A stretch of 64,000 nucleotides of DNA from an uncultured Oscillospiraceae bacterium (GCA_900540275.1 UQFO01000011.1:1-64000), one strand, 5' to 3'; positions 1 to 7,995 are shown, counted from the first letter of the stretch. The notes: generated by a model from the letters alone, not told the origin. Translations and numbers: made by a program.

Positions 1-28
1 CGGAAGGCTTGCTTTTGCAAGGCTTCCG
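1..28. terminator. Hairpin at left edge, possible terminator
   Basis: Twelve-base arms (one mismatch) close on a TTTT loop. No clear T-run follows on the + strand, and the other side lies outside the window. It may be the end of a transcript from the left, on either strand; the direction cannot be decided. Confidence 0.4.
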
Positions 29-86
29 CTTTGCGGCGTGAGGTTATTATAACACACATCCCGCCAAACGCCAAGAAAGGGATTGT

Positions 87-115
87 TTGCTTTCCTCTTA
101 GTTTCGTTGTATAAT
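87..115 (+). promoter_or_regulatory. Sigma-A-like promoter of cysK
   Basis: TTGCTT, 17 bases, TATAAT. The -10 is perfect and the -35 is weak. It overlaps the ATG at 114, so that upstream ATG cannot be the translation start. The transcript should begin near 122, leaving a leader of about 50 bases. Confidence 0.6.
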
Positions 116-173
116 GTGGAAAGCGTTTTTCGGGGGAATTCCCTTTGAATATATAAGAAAGGGGCTATCAATT

Positions 174-1100
174 ATGATTTATGACAATATTCTCGACGCC
201 ATCGGACACACGCCTATCATCCGCTTAAACCGGATGGCAGGTGAAAACGATGCGCAGGTACTTGTAAAATATGAAGGCTTGAACGTCGGAGGTTCCATTA
301 AAACACGAACCGCTTATAATATGATTCTGGAAGGCGAAAAAAGCGGCAAAATCAAGCCCGACACCATCATCGTCGAGCCGACCAGCGGCAACCAGGGTAT
401 CGGCCTTGCCCTTGTGGGCGCGGTGCGCGGCTATCAGACTATGATTGTCATGCCCGATTCCGTCAGCTACGAGCGCAGGAAGCTCGTCGAGCATTACGGG
501 GCGCAGGTCATCCTCATTCACGACGACGGCAATATCGGCAAATGCATTGAGGAATGCCTGAATACGGCGCTCGATATGGCGCGCAGGGACGACCGCGTAT
601 ATGTGCCGCAGCAGTTTACGAATCCGGCAAACCCGCTTGTCCACAAGCACCACACGGCGCTTGAGATTATGGAACAGGTCGCCCAGCCGATTGACGGCTT
701 CTGCTCCGGTATCGGGACCGGCGGGACCATATCCGGAATCGGAGAGGTATTAAAGGCGCAGTATCCCGATATCCTTATCTGGGCGGTCGAGCCGGAAAAT
801 GCGGCAATCCTTGCGGGAGGCACCATCGGCACCCATTTACAGATGGGAATCGGCGACGGGCTGATACCCGACAACCTCAACCAGAAAATCTACGACGATA
901 TTTATATCGTAAGCGACGAGGAAGCCATCCAAACCGCAAAAGACCTGGCAAGGCTCGAGGGGCTGATGTGCGGTATTTCCTCCGGCACAAACGTCGCTGC
1001 GGCACTCAAGATGGCAAGGAAGCTCGGCAGGGGCAAGACGGTGATAACCGTATTGCCGGATACGGCGGAGCGGTATTTCAGCACCCCGCTGTTTAATTAA
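174..1100 (+). CDS. cysK: Cysteine synthase (O-acetylserine sulfhydrylase)
   Basis: PLP-dependent enzyme joining O-acetyl-L-serine and sulfide to give cysteine and acetate, in the cytoplasm. The 308 residues match the usual CysK length. The PLP lysine is K43 in GGSIKTR, and the phosphate-gripping loop GIGTGGTISG is at 179-188. The substrate loop at 70-75 reads TSGNQG, where the classic family has TSGNTG. The start at 174 is chosen because AGAAAGGGG lies eight bases upstream, the protein then begins with the family's MIYDNILDAIGHTP-like N-terminus, and the promoter overlaps the earlier ATG. It is monocistronic, with its own promoter and terminator. A beta-replacing relative using another acceptor remains possible because of the Gln in the substrate loop. 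Confidence 0.93.
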   Translation: MIYDNILDAIGHTPIIRLNRMAGENDAQVLVKYEGLNVGGSIKTRTAYNMILEGEKSGKIKPDTIIVEPTSGNQGIGLALVGAVRGYQTMIVMPDSVSYERRKLVEHYGAQVILIHDDGNIGKCIEECLNTALDMARRDDRVYVPQQFTNPANPLVHKHHTALEIMEQVAQPIDGFCSGIGTGGTISGIGEVLKAQYPDILIWAVEPENAAILAGGTIGTHLQMGIGDGLIPDNLNQKIYDDIYIVSDEEAIQTAKDLARLEGLMCGISSGTNVAAALKMARKLGRGKTVITVLPDTAERYFSTPLFN

Positions 1101-1115
1101 ATGAAAAGTTTTTTG

Positions 1116-1144
1116 AGCCCCCCGGTACACCGGGGGGCTTTTAT
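1116..1144 (+). terminator. Rho-independent terminator of cysK
   Basis: Ten-base perfect stem AGCCCCCCGG / CCGGGGGGCT with a TACA loop, followed by TTTAT. Confidence 0.9.
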
Positions 1145-1184
1145 AAAAAGAAAGCCGCCGCGTTCTCTGCTGAAAACGCGGCGG
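1144..1184 (-). terminator. Terminator of the ferredoxin operon
   Basis: Stem CCGCCGCGTT / AACGCGGCGG with a ten-base loop. On the minus strand it is followed by a T-rich run (TTTCTTTTT). It closes the minus-strand unit that ends with the ferredoxin at 1204. Confidence 0.8.
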
Positions 1185-1203
1185 ACCTCAAACAAATTCA
1201 CGT

Positions 1204-1392
1204 TTATACGACTTCAATAACAGAAACGGGACAGCTTTCCTGCGCCTCAACCGCGCGGTTTTGCACCTCAGGCGGAAGGTCCTCCGCCGCGGCGTACGCC
1301 TTGCCGTCGGGACGGGGCTTAAACACCTCGGGACAAATCTCCATGCACTGCCCGCAGGCAATACAGCCGTCTTCATCGACCAGAATCGTCAC
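1204..1392 (-). CDS. Small [4Fe-4S] ferredoxin
   Basis: Electron carrier of 62 residues. The cluster ligands appear as C10-x2-C13-x2-C16 plus the remote C54 in CPV, the arrangement of single-cluster ferredoxins. A fifth cysteine, C20 in the CxxxCP turn, would be spare or form a disulfide. Acidic and otherwise featureless. Its start codon overlaps the stop of the preceding small gene by four bases (ATGA), so the two are translationally coupled. The partner enzyme is not visible in the neighbourhood. Confidence 0.85.
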   Translation of the reverse strand: MTILVDEDGCIACGQCMEICPEVFKPRPDGKAYAAAEDLPPEVQNRAVEAQESCPVSVIEVV

Positions 1393-1586
1393 AGCATTCC
1401 CCCCTCTCCTGTAGTAAGGGAATCGACAAGCTGCTGCATTTCCTTTTTTGACTGCACGCTGTGCGTCCTGCCGATGATTTCCTGCTGCTGCTGTTCCGAA
1501 AGGGAGGCAAAACGCTCCATTGCGTCTGTGTTTCTGGCAAGCGCCATGCCGAAGCCCATCGGGAGTTCGCTTAAAATATCCTGCAT
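1389..1586 (-). CDS. Small conserved-looking protein coupled to ferredoxin
   Basis: Unrecognised 65-residue soluble protein. It opens with MQDILSELPMGFGMALARN, followed by a mostly helical, Gln-rich stretch (SEQQQQEII). No cysteines, signal peptide or membrane segment are seen. The ATG at 1586 is preferred because AGGG lies eight bases upstream; a GTG three codons earlier (1595) is also in frame. The four-base overlap with the ferredoxin suggests the two act together. The function is not known to me. Confidence 0.7.
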   Translation of the reverse strand: MQDILSELPMGFGMALARNTDAMERFASLSEQQQQEIIGRTHSVQSKKEMQQLVDSLTTGEGGML

Positions 1587-1626
1587 AAATATCACCCTGT
1601 ATGATTGTTTGCAGGATATGGAAAAT

Positions 1627-2214
1627 TTATACGTCCTCCAGGGAAATCAAAGAAACATTTTCACTGTAAATTTTGTCATTGAAAAGCGTGTGGTAAATCC
1701 GGTCGAGCGACCGGTGAATCTGGGCGTCCGGATATTCTCCGCCCTTCCTCTTCAAAAACATAATGTTGTAGCAATGCCGGAACAGCGAGCAGTAAAGCGA
1801 GGTCGTAATGAACCCGTTGCGCTCATAAAAGGCGACCCTGCGCAGACGCTGCTTTTTATCGTTTTCGTCCCGTGCCTTTTCAGGGTCCTCCACCTCGGCG
1901 ATTATCCCATTAAAATCGGTCAGCACCCCGGTCAAAAGCTCCAAAAATTTACTTCCGTAGCCCATTGAGCGCTGAGACGCGCAGACTGCGTAATAATCAA
2001 GCAGGACAAAGCCTTCCTCTTTCCTGCCGATAAAAAACGCGTATCCCCGCAGCTCCCCTTCATCAAAAAGGCCGTAGCAAAAATAAAGCTTTTCTTTTTT
2101 CAGCTCCAATATCAGCGTCAGCGGCTTTAGCTCACCGACCTCAAAATCCTTTACCATATATGTCCGGTATACCTCGGCAATCTCGTCATCCTGCAAGAGT
2201 CTGGTTGTCAGCAT
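1627..2214 (-). CDS. GNAT-family N-acetyltransferase
   Basis: A 195-residue protein with the GNAT fold pattern. A beta-strand reading GFVLLDYYAVCASQRSMGYG ends in the acetyl-CoA pyrophosphate loop (RSMGYGS), followed by a helix and the late FYERNGF motif. The acceptor cannot be told from sequence. It is 48 bases downstream of the LytTR regulator on the same strand and may be co-transcribed. The C-terminal 45 residues (after about 150) go beyond the usual GNAT core. Confidence 0.8.
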   Translation of the reverse strand: MLTTRLLQDDEIAEVYRTYMVKDFEVGELKPLTLILELKKEKLYFCYGLFDEGELRGYAFFIGRKEEGFVLLDYYAVCASQRSMGYGSKFLELLTGVLTDFNGIIAEVEDPEKARDENDKKQRLRRVAFYERNGFITTSLYCSLFRHCYNIMFLKRKGGEYPDAQIHRSLDRIYHTLFNDKIYSENVSLISLEDV

Positions 2215-2262
2215 CTTCTCACCCTGTTCTTTCGTAGGTTTCGATAAAATTTACTTGTAGTA

Positions 2263-3021
2263 TTAACAAAATAAAATTCCTTTATTTGCTAACAGCTCTT
2301 TAAGCTCCGTATATTTGTTCCTGCTCAAAGGGATTTTTTCGCTCACGCCCTTGAGCTCGATAAAGTAGGATTTTCCGAACACATTGTTTTGCACAGATAT
2401 TATATTCGAGAGCGGAATAATAAATGACTGGTGGCAGCGGAAAAAGCCGTGTTCCGTCAGCATCGATTCCAGCTGCCCGAGTGAGTATTTGGATAGCAGC
2501 GTTTCGTCCTGGGCGGTCTCCAGAAAAATCTTTCTTCCTTTTTTCTCAATATATTTAATGCTGTCTATACTGATAATTTGATACCCGCCTTCAAAATGGA
2601 TACCAATTTTCGTCTGTTTGACCGGGCTGTCGCCGCCCGTCCTGCCCGCAAGCTTTTTCTCAATCCTGCCGACGGCGCGTTCAAGGCGCAGCAGGTTGAT
2701 AGGCTTAACAAGAAAATCGACCGGCTCGAAGTCGTAGCAGTCAAGGGCAAACCCCGCATGGCCCGTCACAAATATAATTAAAACAGAGGGATAATTTTTT
2801 CCAATGTACTGCGCCATTTCAAATCCGCTGTTTTCCGGCATTTCAATGTCAAGAAACGCAACGTCGATTTTCTTTTCTTTCAGCGCCGCAATCATCCCGG
2901 CGCTGCTGTTGACAGCGGCGGCAATTTCAATTTGGCTGAAATTCGAAAGCGCGGAAACCGTCGCGTCCATCGCGGCTTTTTCGTCGTCTACAATCAGCGC
3001 CCTTATTATTTGGCCGGCCAA
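2263..3021 (-). CDS. LytTR-type response regulator (AgrA-like)
   Basis: DNA-binding regulator of 252 residues. The receiver domain (about 5-125) has the acidic pair D12-D13, phospho-acceptor D58 in FLDIEMP and K106 in FLVKPIN. The LytTR DNA-binding domain spans about 148-250 (GYQIISIDSIKYIE through FFRCHQSFIIPLSNI). The TTG at 3021 is chosen as start because GGGAGG lies seven bases upstream and the receiver domain then begins normally; longer frames add residues unlike the family. It is head-to-head with the histidine kinase at 3247, its likely partner. LytTR proteins bind direct repeats with a 21-bp period, and such a pair occurs at 4589-4619. Confidence 0.9.
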   Translation of the reverse strand: MAGQIIRALIVDDEKAAMDATVSALSNFSQIEIAAAVNSSAGMIAALKEKKIDVAFLDIEMPENSGFEMAQYIGKNYPSVLIIFVTGHAGFALDCYDFEPVDFLVKPINLLRLERAVGRIEKKLAGRTGGDSPVKQTKIGIHFEGGYQIISIDSIKYIEKKGRKIFLETAQDETLLSKYSLGQLESMLTEHGFFRCHQSFIIPLSNIISVQNNVFGKSYFIELKGVSEKIPLSRNKYTELKELLANKGILFC

Positions 3022-3186
3022 AACTCTTCCTCCCGTCCCAGTTTTCTTATGAAATTCATCATAACATAAAGCTTCTATATTGGCAACAAAATTCATAAAA
3101 GGCACTAAATTTCTGTTGCATTTCACATTATTCCAATTTTCAGGTTGTATTCTTTGCATAATAAATGGAAACAGTTCAGCAGGATA

Positions 3187-3215
3187 TTGTATTCAATCCT
3201 TTCCTGTGTTAAAAT
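3187..3215 (+). promoter_or_regulatory. Putative promoter of the AgrC-like kinase
   Basis: TTGTAT, 17 bases, TAAAAT, followed by a short leader and the AAAGGAGG ribosome site at about 3231. AATTGATACG at 3213-3222 resembles the repeat unit at 4589 and 4610 (nine of ten bases) but occurs only once here. Confidence 0.45.
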
Positions 3216-3246
3216 TGATACGAAAAACGCAAAGGAGGCGACGCGT

Positions 3247-4545
3247 ATGAATTCTGTATTTACTCCGTTTGTTATTTCAGAGTTATGCCTTTACGGTCTG
3301 TCCGTTACAATGATTATGGTCATAACCCTATTTATTAATACGAAGCCGCGTATCTGGGATATTTTTCTATGCCTTCTGTTCGGCGCGTTCCATACCGGCG
3401 CCATCGTCCTGTTGAAAGGCGAATATGAGCTGGCGGCCGCTGCGGTAACCGTCCTTCTTTGGGCCGGCATGAGAATGCTTTCCACCAAGCGCCATGTTAT
3501 GGAGATTATCCTGAGCGGTTCTATTACATTTTCGGCCCTGATGCATTTCTATATTTTCGGCGCGCTTGTTGGGAGCCTGACGGACGATTTGTTTATCATG
3601 ATTTGCCTGGCGCTGTATGCCTGCCTGCTCTGCGCGCTGTTCATCATTTTTTACCGGTGCAACATTACCATCTTTAAAAGCAATTGGATTAAGGACTTTT
3701 TTGAGCCTGACGACAAGGCGGTCAAAAGAAACCGTTATTCCGTCTTCGCGCTGTTCATTATTATCAACCTCTTGACCATGATTGCCATTTACTCGGGCAC
3801 CGGGAAAAACGACGTCGTTCAAAACGCGGTACTTACGCTGATTTCGGCCGTATTAATCGTACTGTTCTTCCTGCTTATCAAGGTGCTTGTCGAATATTGC
3901 ATCCTGCACGACATCAACGCGCGCAACCTGCGCTACCAGCAGAACCTGGAGCAGTTTATGAAGGTCATCCGCTCCCAGCGCCATGATTTCAACGTCCATC
4001 TGCATGCAATCAGCGGTTTGGTTGAGGCAGGAAATTTCGACCAGTGTAAGGAATATGTCGCGACTATGGTACGGGAATCAAACGCAATTAACGACGTGCT
4101 TCCTGTGCACAGCCCGATTATCAGCGCCATGCTGCACGGCTTTCGTGAAGAGGCGGAGAGCGCGGGCATCAGTATGGATATTGAAGTCCTTTACGATATG
4201 AAGGAATTAGCCGTAACGCCCTACGACCTCAACAGGATTTTAGGGAACCTCATTCAAAACGCAATCGATGAAATCAAGCGCAACAAGGACAACCAGTATG
4301 GTATCCAGCTGAAAATCAGCAGGGCCGACAATATGACCGTAATCGATATTTCAAACCGCTTTGACCCGCTTGTGCAAAATGTAAACCACATGTTCAACGA
4401 CAAATATACGACCAAGCGGCGGCACGACGGCATCGGTTTAAACACCATCCTGCGCATTACGGAATCCTACGGCGGAATGATTTATCCCGAAATCCACGAC
4501 GATATCATCCACTTTATCCTGCGCCTGCCAAACGAACAGCAATAA
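3247..4545 (+). CDS. AgrC-like sensor histidine kinase
   Basis: Membrane sensor of 432 residues. About six hydrophobic segments fill residues 8-220, without a large extracellular domain, as in peptide-sensing AgrC/ComD-type kinases. A linker leads to the phospho-acceptor H246 in RSQRHDFNVHL, the HD motif typical of this class. The GHKL ATPase has N338 in GNLIQNAIDE and a G-box HDGIGLNTI. The start at 3247 follows AAAGGAGG with good spacing, and upstream in-frame codons are not hydrophobic. The cognate regulator is divergent (2263-3021). No AgrB protease or obvious AgrD peptide gene is nearby, so the ligand is unknown. Confidence 0.88.
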   Translation: MNSVFTPFVISELCLYGLSVTMIMVITLFINTKPRIWDIFLCLLFGAFHTGAIVLLKGEYELAAAAVTVLLWAGMRMLSTKRHVMEIILSGSITFSALMHFYIFGALVGSLTDDLFIMICLALYACLLCALFIIFYRCNITIFKSNWIKDFFEPDDKAVKRNRYSVFALFIIINLLTMIAIYSGTGKNDVVQNAVLTLISAVLIVLFFLLIKVLVEYCILHDINARNLRYQQNLEQFMKVIRSQRHDFNVHLHAISGLVEAGNFDQCKEYVATMVRESNAINDVLPVHSPIISAMLHGFREEAESAGISMDIEVLYDMKELAVTPYDLNRILGNLIQNAIDEIKRNKDNQYGIQLKISRADNMTVIDISNRFDPLVQNVNHMFNDKYTTKRRHDGIGLNTILRITESYGGMIYPEIHDDIIHFILRLPNEQQ

Positions 4546-4549
4546 TCAC

Positions 4550-4584
4550 ATCCCCGGAGTAAACCGCCGGGGATTTTTTCTTTT
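4550..4584 (+). terminator. Terminator of the histidine kinase gene
   Basis: Stem ATCCCCGG / CCGGGGAT with a nine-base loop and a TTTTTCTTTT tail. Confidence 0.9.
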
Positions 4585-4588
4585 CCCA

Positions 4589-4619
4589 AATTGACACGTG
4601 TATTTCCAGAATTGACACG
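4589..4619. promoter_or_regulatory. Direct repeat with 21-bp period, candidate LytTR site
   Basis: AATTGACACG occurs identically at 4589-4598 and 4610-4619, exactly 21 bases apart (two helical turns). This is the geometry of LytTR-domain binding sites (AgrA, ComE and relatives). It lies just past the kinase terminator and about 65-95 bases upstream of a TATAGT element. A link to the neighbouring regulator is inferred from geometry and proximity only. Confidence 0.55.
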
Positions 4620-4701
4620 ATACAGGACACAATAGGCAAAACGCCTTGCTTTTCGTTTCCGTTTTCCATAAGATATAGTTGTCGATAAGGACAAACAAAA
4701 A

Positions 4702-4773
4702 ATGCCTATCACTTTTTCATATATACCTTCCAACGAACCGGCAGATATTTCCCCATATCTGCCCCTTCGCTAG
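4702..4773 (+). CDS. Possible 23-residue leader peptide
   Basis: A short frame beginning MPITFSYIPSNEP with AAGGA about ten bases upstream. It spans almost the whole two-tier hairpin and ends at a TAG overlapping the first base of the 3' arm, ten bases before the next ATG. It could be a leader peptide whose translation opens the hairpin that hides the next ribosome site. Coding status is uncertain. Confidence 0.3.
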   Translation: MPITFSYIPSNEPADISPYLPLR

Positions 4774-4780
4774 AAGGTAT
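4723..4780 (+). promoter_or_regulatory. Two-tier hairpin hiding a ribosome site
   Basis: Outer arms ATACCTTC (4723-4730) and GAAGGTAT (4773-4780) enclose inner arms GGCAGATAT (4740-4748) and ATATCTGCC (4755-4763) with a TTCCCC loop; both stems are perfect. The outer 3' arm contains AGAAGG, the ribosome site of the ATG at 4784, so the folded state would block that start. Confidence 0.5.
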
Positions 4781-4783
4781 CGG

Positions 4784-4933
4784 ATGGACTCAGGTATAGT
4801 AAAACATACAATTACCTCTTTTTCTACAGCCTTTCCGGCAAGCTTCTTGCTGGAAAGGCACAGCTCGAACATATGCGGGATTTCCGCTTTCTATAATTTG
4901 GGATTTCTTGAGATAATGGTACGGTTTTTTTGA
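4784..4933 (+). CDS. Possible 49-residue orphan protein
   Basis: Begins MDSGIVKHTITSF six bases after AGAAGG and ends in a hydrophobic, aromatic tail (FLEIMVRFF) with a single cysteine at residue 31. It does not resemble AgrD (no charged tail after the cysteine) or any family I recognise. Its ribosome site lies in the hairpin above. The hairpin at 4831-4857 lies inside it. It may be a chance frame within a non-coding RNA. Confidence 0.25.
   Translation: MDSGIVKHTITSFSTAFPASFLLERHSSNICGISAFYNLGFLEIMVRFF
4831..4857 (+). repeat. 12-bp inverted repeat
   Basis: CTTTCCGGCAAG and CTTGCTGGAAAG pair fully (one G-U) around a three-base loop. There is no T-run behind it, so it is a structural rather than a terminating hairpin. 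Confidence 0.6.
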
Positions 4934-5063
4934 ACCAGTGGTAAAACAATAAGGATTACTTGAAGGAAGTAAGATTTAGGATTTTGAAATGAATGGTGTT
5001 TTCTCCGGTACAAGCCAATGATGAACGGTAATCTCTCCTGATTTCTCGGTCGTCTTCCGGAAG

Positions 5064-5117
5064 AAAAGAAAGAGGCGTGCGAACTGATAATTCGCACGCC
5101 TCTTTCTTTTTGTTTTT
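5064..5117. terminator. Very strong bidirectional terminator
   Basis: A 20-base perfect stem (5064-5083 / 5091-5110), core GAGGCGTGCGAA, with a 7-base loop. T-rich tails follow on both strands (TTTTTGTTTTT on plus, TTTTCTT on minus). It would end the candidate transcript from the left and the Bce permease transcript from the right. Confidence 0.9.
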
Positions 5118-5131
5118 ATCCCTTATATTCC

Positions 5132-5174
5132 AACGCAGAAGGCGCACGGTAATCCCGCGCGCCTTCTGCGTTTT
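5132..5174. terminator. Second stem-loop after the Bce permease
   Basis: Fourteen-base perfect arms, AACGCAGAAGGCGC and its complement, with a 13-base loop. Only four T follow on the plus strand. It sits between the permease stop (5202) and the strong terminator, making a tandem end for converging transcripts. Confidence 0.6.
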
Positions 5175-5201
5175 GTATGTTGGAAGTGTGTTGTAAGCAG
5201 T

Positions 5202-7250
5202 TTATTTTTTGACCATAGACTTACAGCCAAAGTAGGTTGCGAGCATATAGCCGCCGTACACCAGAACGATAGCGGCCGCAGCGGCGATGATTCCGCCGAG
5301 CGCATCGACCTTTCCGAATACCTGGATAATCTGGTTGGCTACCGTGATGCCAACGATGGAATGGATAATTGCAAGCAGCAGCGGCAGCATAAAGGTGATA
5401 AACACCTGCATGAATACCGAGCGGTTAATCATCTTCGGGTCGGTGCCGATTTTGCGCAGCAGGCGGTAACGCTCCTGGTTGTCGGAGCTTTCGCTTAACT
5501 GCTGGAGCGCGAGGATTGCGGCGCTTGTTATCAGGAAGATGATGCCGATATAGATAGCAATATAAGTCGCCACAACGCTCATACCCTTGCTCTGCTCATA
5601 CATTTCCGTTTTTGTAGCGCAAGAGCTCGTCGTGAAATAATTCGATTTATCCGGCTCAATCCTGTCGCAGCGTTCGGAAAAAATCCGGCTGTTTTCTTCG
5701 ACATTCCCTTTCAGCTGGACGTTCACATATTCCCTGCTTGGCGTAAGGATATCCTTGACCGTTTCGTCGGGAACAATTACGCTGCCGGCAATCGACGCGG
5801 CGGCTGTCGTATAATAGGCGTCCTCAATCAACGTGGGATAAAGCGTGTATTCCTCGCCGAAAATCGTAATCGTACCGCCGTTTTTGAGCAGCTCCTCATA
5901 TGCGGGCATGTTTTCAGCGTAATTACAGACGATTGCCGCCTGGCTTCCGGAGAGCGTAATCGGCTCCTTTCCCTGGAGCTCAAGCGCTTTGTTGAACTGG
6001 GATACAGGAATAACCTCCGGGTGATATTCCATCTGCCTTTCATATATTTCGTTTGAAACCTGCCCGTTCAGCTCTTTGCCGTAGTCCTTAAAAAGCTGTT
6101 TATACTGCAAGTCTGTCTCATAAATCTCAAGCGAAGCGTAATTTTTAACGATATCATCGTCAAGCGCACCCGCTTCCTCAAGCATTTTTACAAAATAGCC
6201 GCGCAGGTCTCCGCCCTCTTCCACGCTTTCGTTATCGTAGAAATTATACACCGTCACATCGTACGGCGTAACCTCCTTGAGCGTGGCCGCCGACGTATCG
6301 GCAATACCCTTGCCGGAGGACAGCACACAAATTGTTACAAACAGCATCAGGCAGATGAGCGTCATTGAGATAAATGTCGTCGTCACCTTGGAATTAATCT
6401 GCCGCAGGATGAACATGTTGAGCCCTTTATAATATAGTGACTTGCAGCCCTTGACCGCGCGCAGCAAAAAGCCGGACAGGGAAAGGAAGAACAAAAAAGT
6501 CCCGATAATTCCGAGGATGATGCACATCAGCACCGTGTTGTCCCAGACAAACAGCCCAACATCGATAATAACGGTATAGGCTGTCGCAAGGCAGGCGACG
6601 GAAAGAATAAAGAGCACGACCGAAACCCAAAGGCTTTTGACCCTGAGCCTTTCGTTCTTTTTGGACGCGGTGAGCAGGTCGATGAGCTTGAATTTCGATA
6701 CCGTTATACCATTGAACAGCATAACGACAAGGAAGATGATGCCGAAATAAATCAGCGTCTTGATAAGCGCGGCGTTCGAGAATACAAAATGGAACTCATC
6801 GAGCCGCACCTCAAACATCTGCGCTGTCAGCACGGAAAGGCCCTGCGCCGCGAACACGCCGGCAACCAGCCCGACCGCAAGTGAAAAAATACCGATGACG
6901 AGCGTCTCAATCGTCAGGATTCTGGATATCGTAAATTTCCGCATGCCAAGCGTCATATAAACGCCCAGCTCTTTTTTACGGCGCTTCATCAAAAAGCGGT
7001 TGGCGTATATAATTAGGAACCCGAGAATGACGGAGATAAAAACCGAAATACCCCCCAGCATATTGATAAGCATCTCCATGATGTCCCTGCTGTCGGAGGT
7101 CAGCCGCTGCATGACCGCCTGGCTGTCGAGCGAATTGAAAGCGTAAAACAGGCATACGCCGAAGGTCAATGTCAGGAAATATATGGTATAATCCCGAATA
7201 CTCTTTTTTACGTTCTGGAAAGCAAGCTTATAAAACATTGTCGTTGTCAC
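5202..7250 (-). CDS. BceB-type ABC transporter permease
   Basis: FtsX-family permease of 682 residues with the BceB plan. N-terminal MFYKLAFQNVKKS leads into TM1, followed by three further segments in the first 200 residues. There are about ten membrane segments in all and one large extracellular domain (about 320-540) between TM7 and TM8. The C-terminal trio of TMs carries the family's ERYRLLRKIGTDPKMI cytoplasmic loop. With its ATPase it confers resistance to lipid II-binding peptide antibiotics and also acts as the sensor for the partner kinase. It overlaps the ATPase gene by 23 bases, so the two are translationally coupled. Which peptide is recognised cannot be told. Confidence 0.9.
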   Translation of the reverse strand: MTTTMFYKLAFQNVKKSIRDYTIYFLTLTFGVCLFYAFNSLDSQAVMQRLTSDSRDIMEMLINMLGGISVFISVILGFLIIYANRFLMKRRKKELGVYMTLGMRKFTISRILTIETLVIGIFSLAVGLVAGVFAAQGLSVLTAQMFEVRLDEFHFVFSNAALIKTLIYFGIIFLVVMLFNGITVSKFKLIDLLTASKKNERLRVKSLWVSVVLFILSVACLATAYTVIIDVGLFVWDNTVLMCIILGIIGTFLFFLSLSGFLLRAVKGCKSLYYKGLNMFILRQINSKVTTTFISMTLICLMLFVTICVLSSGKGIADTSAATLKEVTPYDVTVYNFYDNESVEEGGDLRGYFVKMLEEAGALDDDIVKNYASLEIYETDLQYKQLFKDYGKELNGQVSNEIYERQMEYHPEVIPVSQFNKALELQGKEPITLSGSQAAIVCNYAENMPAYEELLKNGGTITIFGEEYTLYPTLIEDAYYTTAAASIAGSVIVPDETVKDILTPSREYVNVQLKGNVEENSRIFSERCDRIEPDKSNYFTTSSCATKTEMYEQSKGMSVVATYIAIYIGIIFLITSAAILALQQLSESSDNQERYRLLRKIGTDPKMINRSVFMQVFITFMLPLLLAIIHSIVGITVANQIIQVFGKVDALGGIIAAAAAIVLVYGGYMLATYFGCKSMVKK

Positions 7251-7995
7251 CTCCGAGAAGCGTCACAACTTCAATGATTTTACTGAAAAATTCCTTTCTT
7301 GTGTCGTTGCCGCGGATAATTTCGTTAAAGAGCTTGCCGTCCTTAATAAACAGGATGCGCTTGCAGTGGCTGGCGGTAAACGCGTCGTGCGTAACCATCA
7401 GGATGGTGGCGTTTAGCTGTTTATTAAGCGTATCGAAGCTGTCAAGCAGCATCCTTGCCGACTTGGAATCGAGCGCGCCGGTCGGCTCGTCCGCGAGCAC
7501 AAGCGACGGGTTTGTGATAATCGCCCTTGCGCTTGCGACCCTTTGCTTCTGCCCTCCGGACAGCTGGTACGGATATTTGCTTAAAATATCCTCAATGGAA
7601 AGCGCACGCGCCACACGGCGCACGCGCGGGTCGACGTCCCTTGCCGGTGTTTTGGTGATGGTAAGGGCCAGCGCTATGTTCTCATAAGCGGTCAAGGTGT
7701 CGAGCAGGTTGAAATCCTGAAAAATAAAGCCCAGCTCGTCACGGCGGAACTTTGACAGGCTTTTGGAATTCAAATGCGTAATATCCTTGCCGTTGATATA
7801 AATTTTTCCCGACGTAACCGTATCGATTGTGGAGATGCAGTTTAAAAGCGTAGTCTTGCCGCTGCCGGACGCGCCCATAATTCCTACATATTCGCCCTGG
7901 TCGACAAAAAAGCTGATGTCGTCCACCGCTTTTGTGACGTTGCCCTTTGTCCCGTAGTACTTCTCAAGGTGCTCCACCCGTAAAATGTCGTCCAT
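7228..7995 (-). CDS. BceA-type ABC transporter ATPase
   Basis: Nucleotide-binding subunit of 255 residues. Walker A GASGSGKT is at 41-48, the Q-loop at FQDFN, the signature LSGGQ at 145-149 and Walker B LVLADE at about 165-170. The 'EKYYGTKGNVTKAVDDISF' opening is typical of peptide-resistance ATPases. The start at 7995 has GGAGGAG seven bases upstream; the longer frame runs through the promoter. It is expressed with the permease from a promoter between this gene and the sensor kinase gene. Confidence 0.92.
   Translation of the reverse strand: MDDILRVEHLEKYYGTKGNVTKAVDDISFFVDQGEYVGIMGASGSGKTTLLNCISTIDTVTSGKIYINGKDITHLNSKSLSKFRRDELGFIFQDFNLLDTLTAYENIALALTITKTPARDVDPRVRRVARALSIEDILSKYPYQLSGGQKQRVASARAIITNPSLVLADEPTGALDSKSARMLLDSFDTLNKQLNATILMVTHDAFTASHCKRILFIKDGKLFNEIIRGNDTRKEFFSKIIEVVTLLGGDNDNVL

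Larger units (their letters stand above)
4674..5117 (+). ncRNA. Candidate regulated transcript, mostly non-coding
   Basis: A plausible transcript runs from a TATAGT -10 (4674-4679, weak -35) to the 20-bp terminator at 5064-5110. It contains a two-tier hairpin (4723-4780), a 12-bp hairpin (4831-4857) and two very short ORFs. No recognisable protein domain is present. Position behind an AgrC/LytTR pair and the 21-bp repeats suggests a target of that system, comparable in layout to agr P3/RNAIII. No sequence similarity to RNAIII is claimed. Confidence 0.4.

Noticed and set aside
4591..4617. The two TTGACA hexamers as -35 boxes
   Set aside because: Neither has a -10-like sequence 16-18 bases downstream; their identity over ten bases and 21-bp spacing fit a binding site better.
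4784..4933. AgrD-type pheromone precursor
   Set aside because: The single cysteine is not in a CxxxF-like context followed by an acidic tail, and no AgrB protease is nearby.
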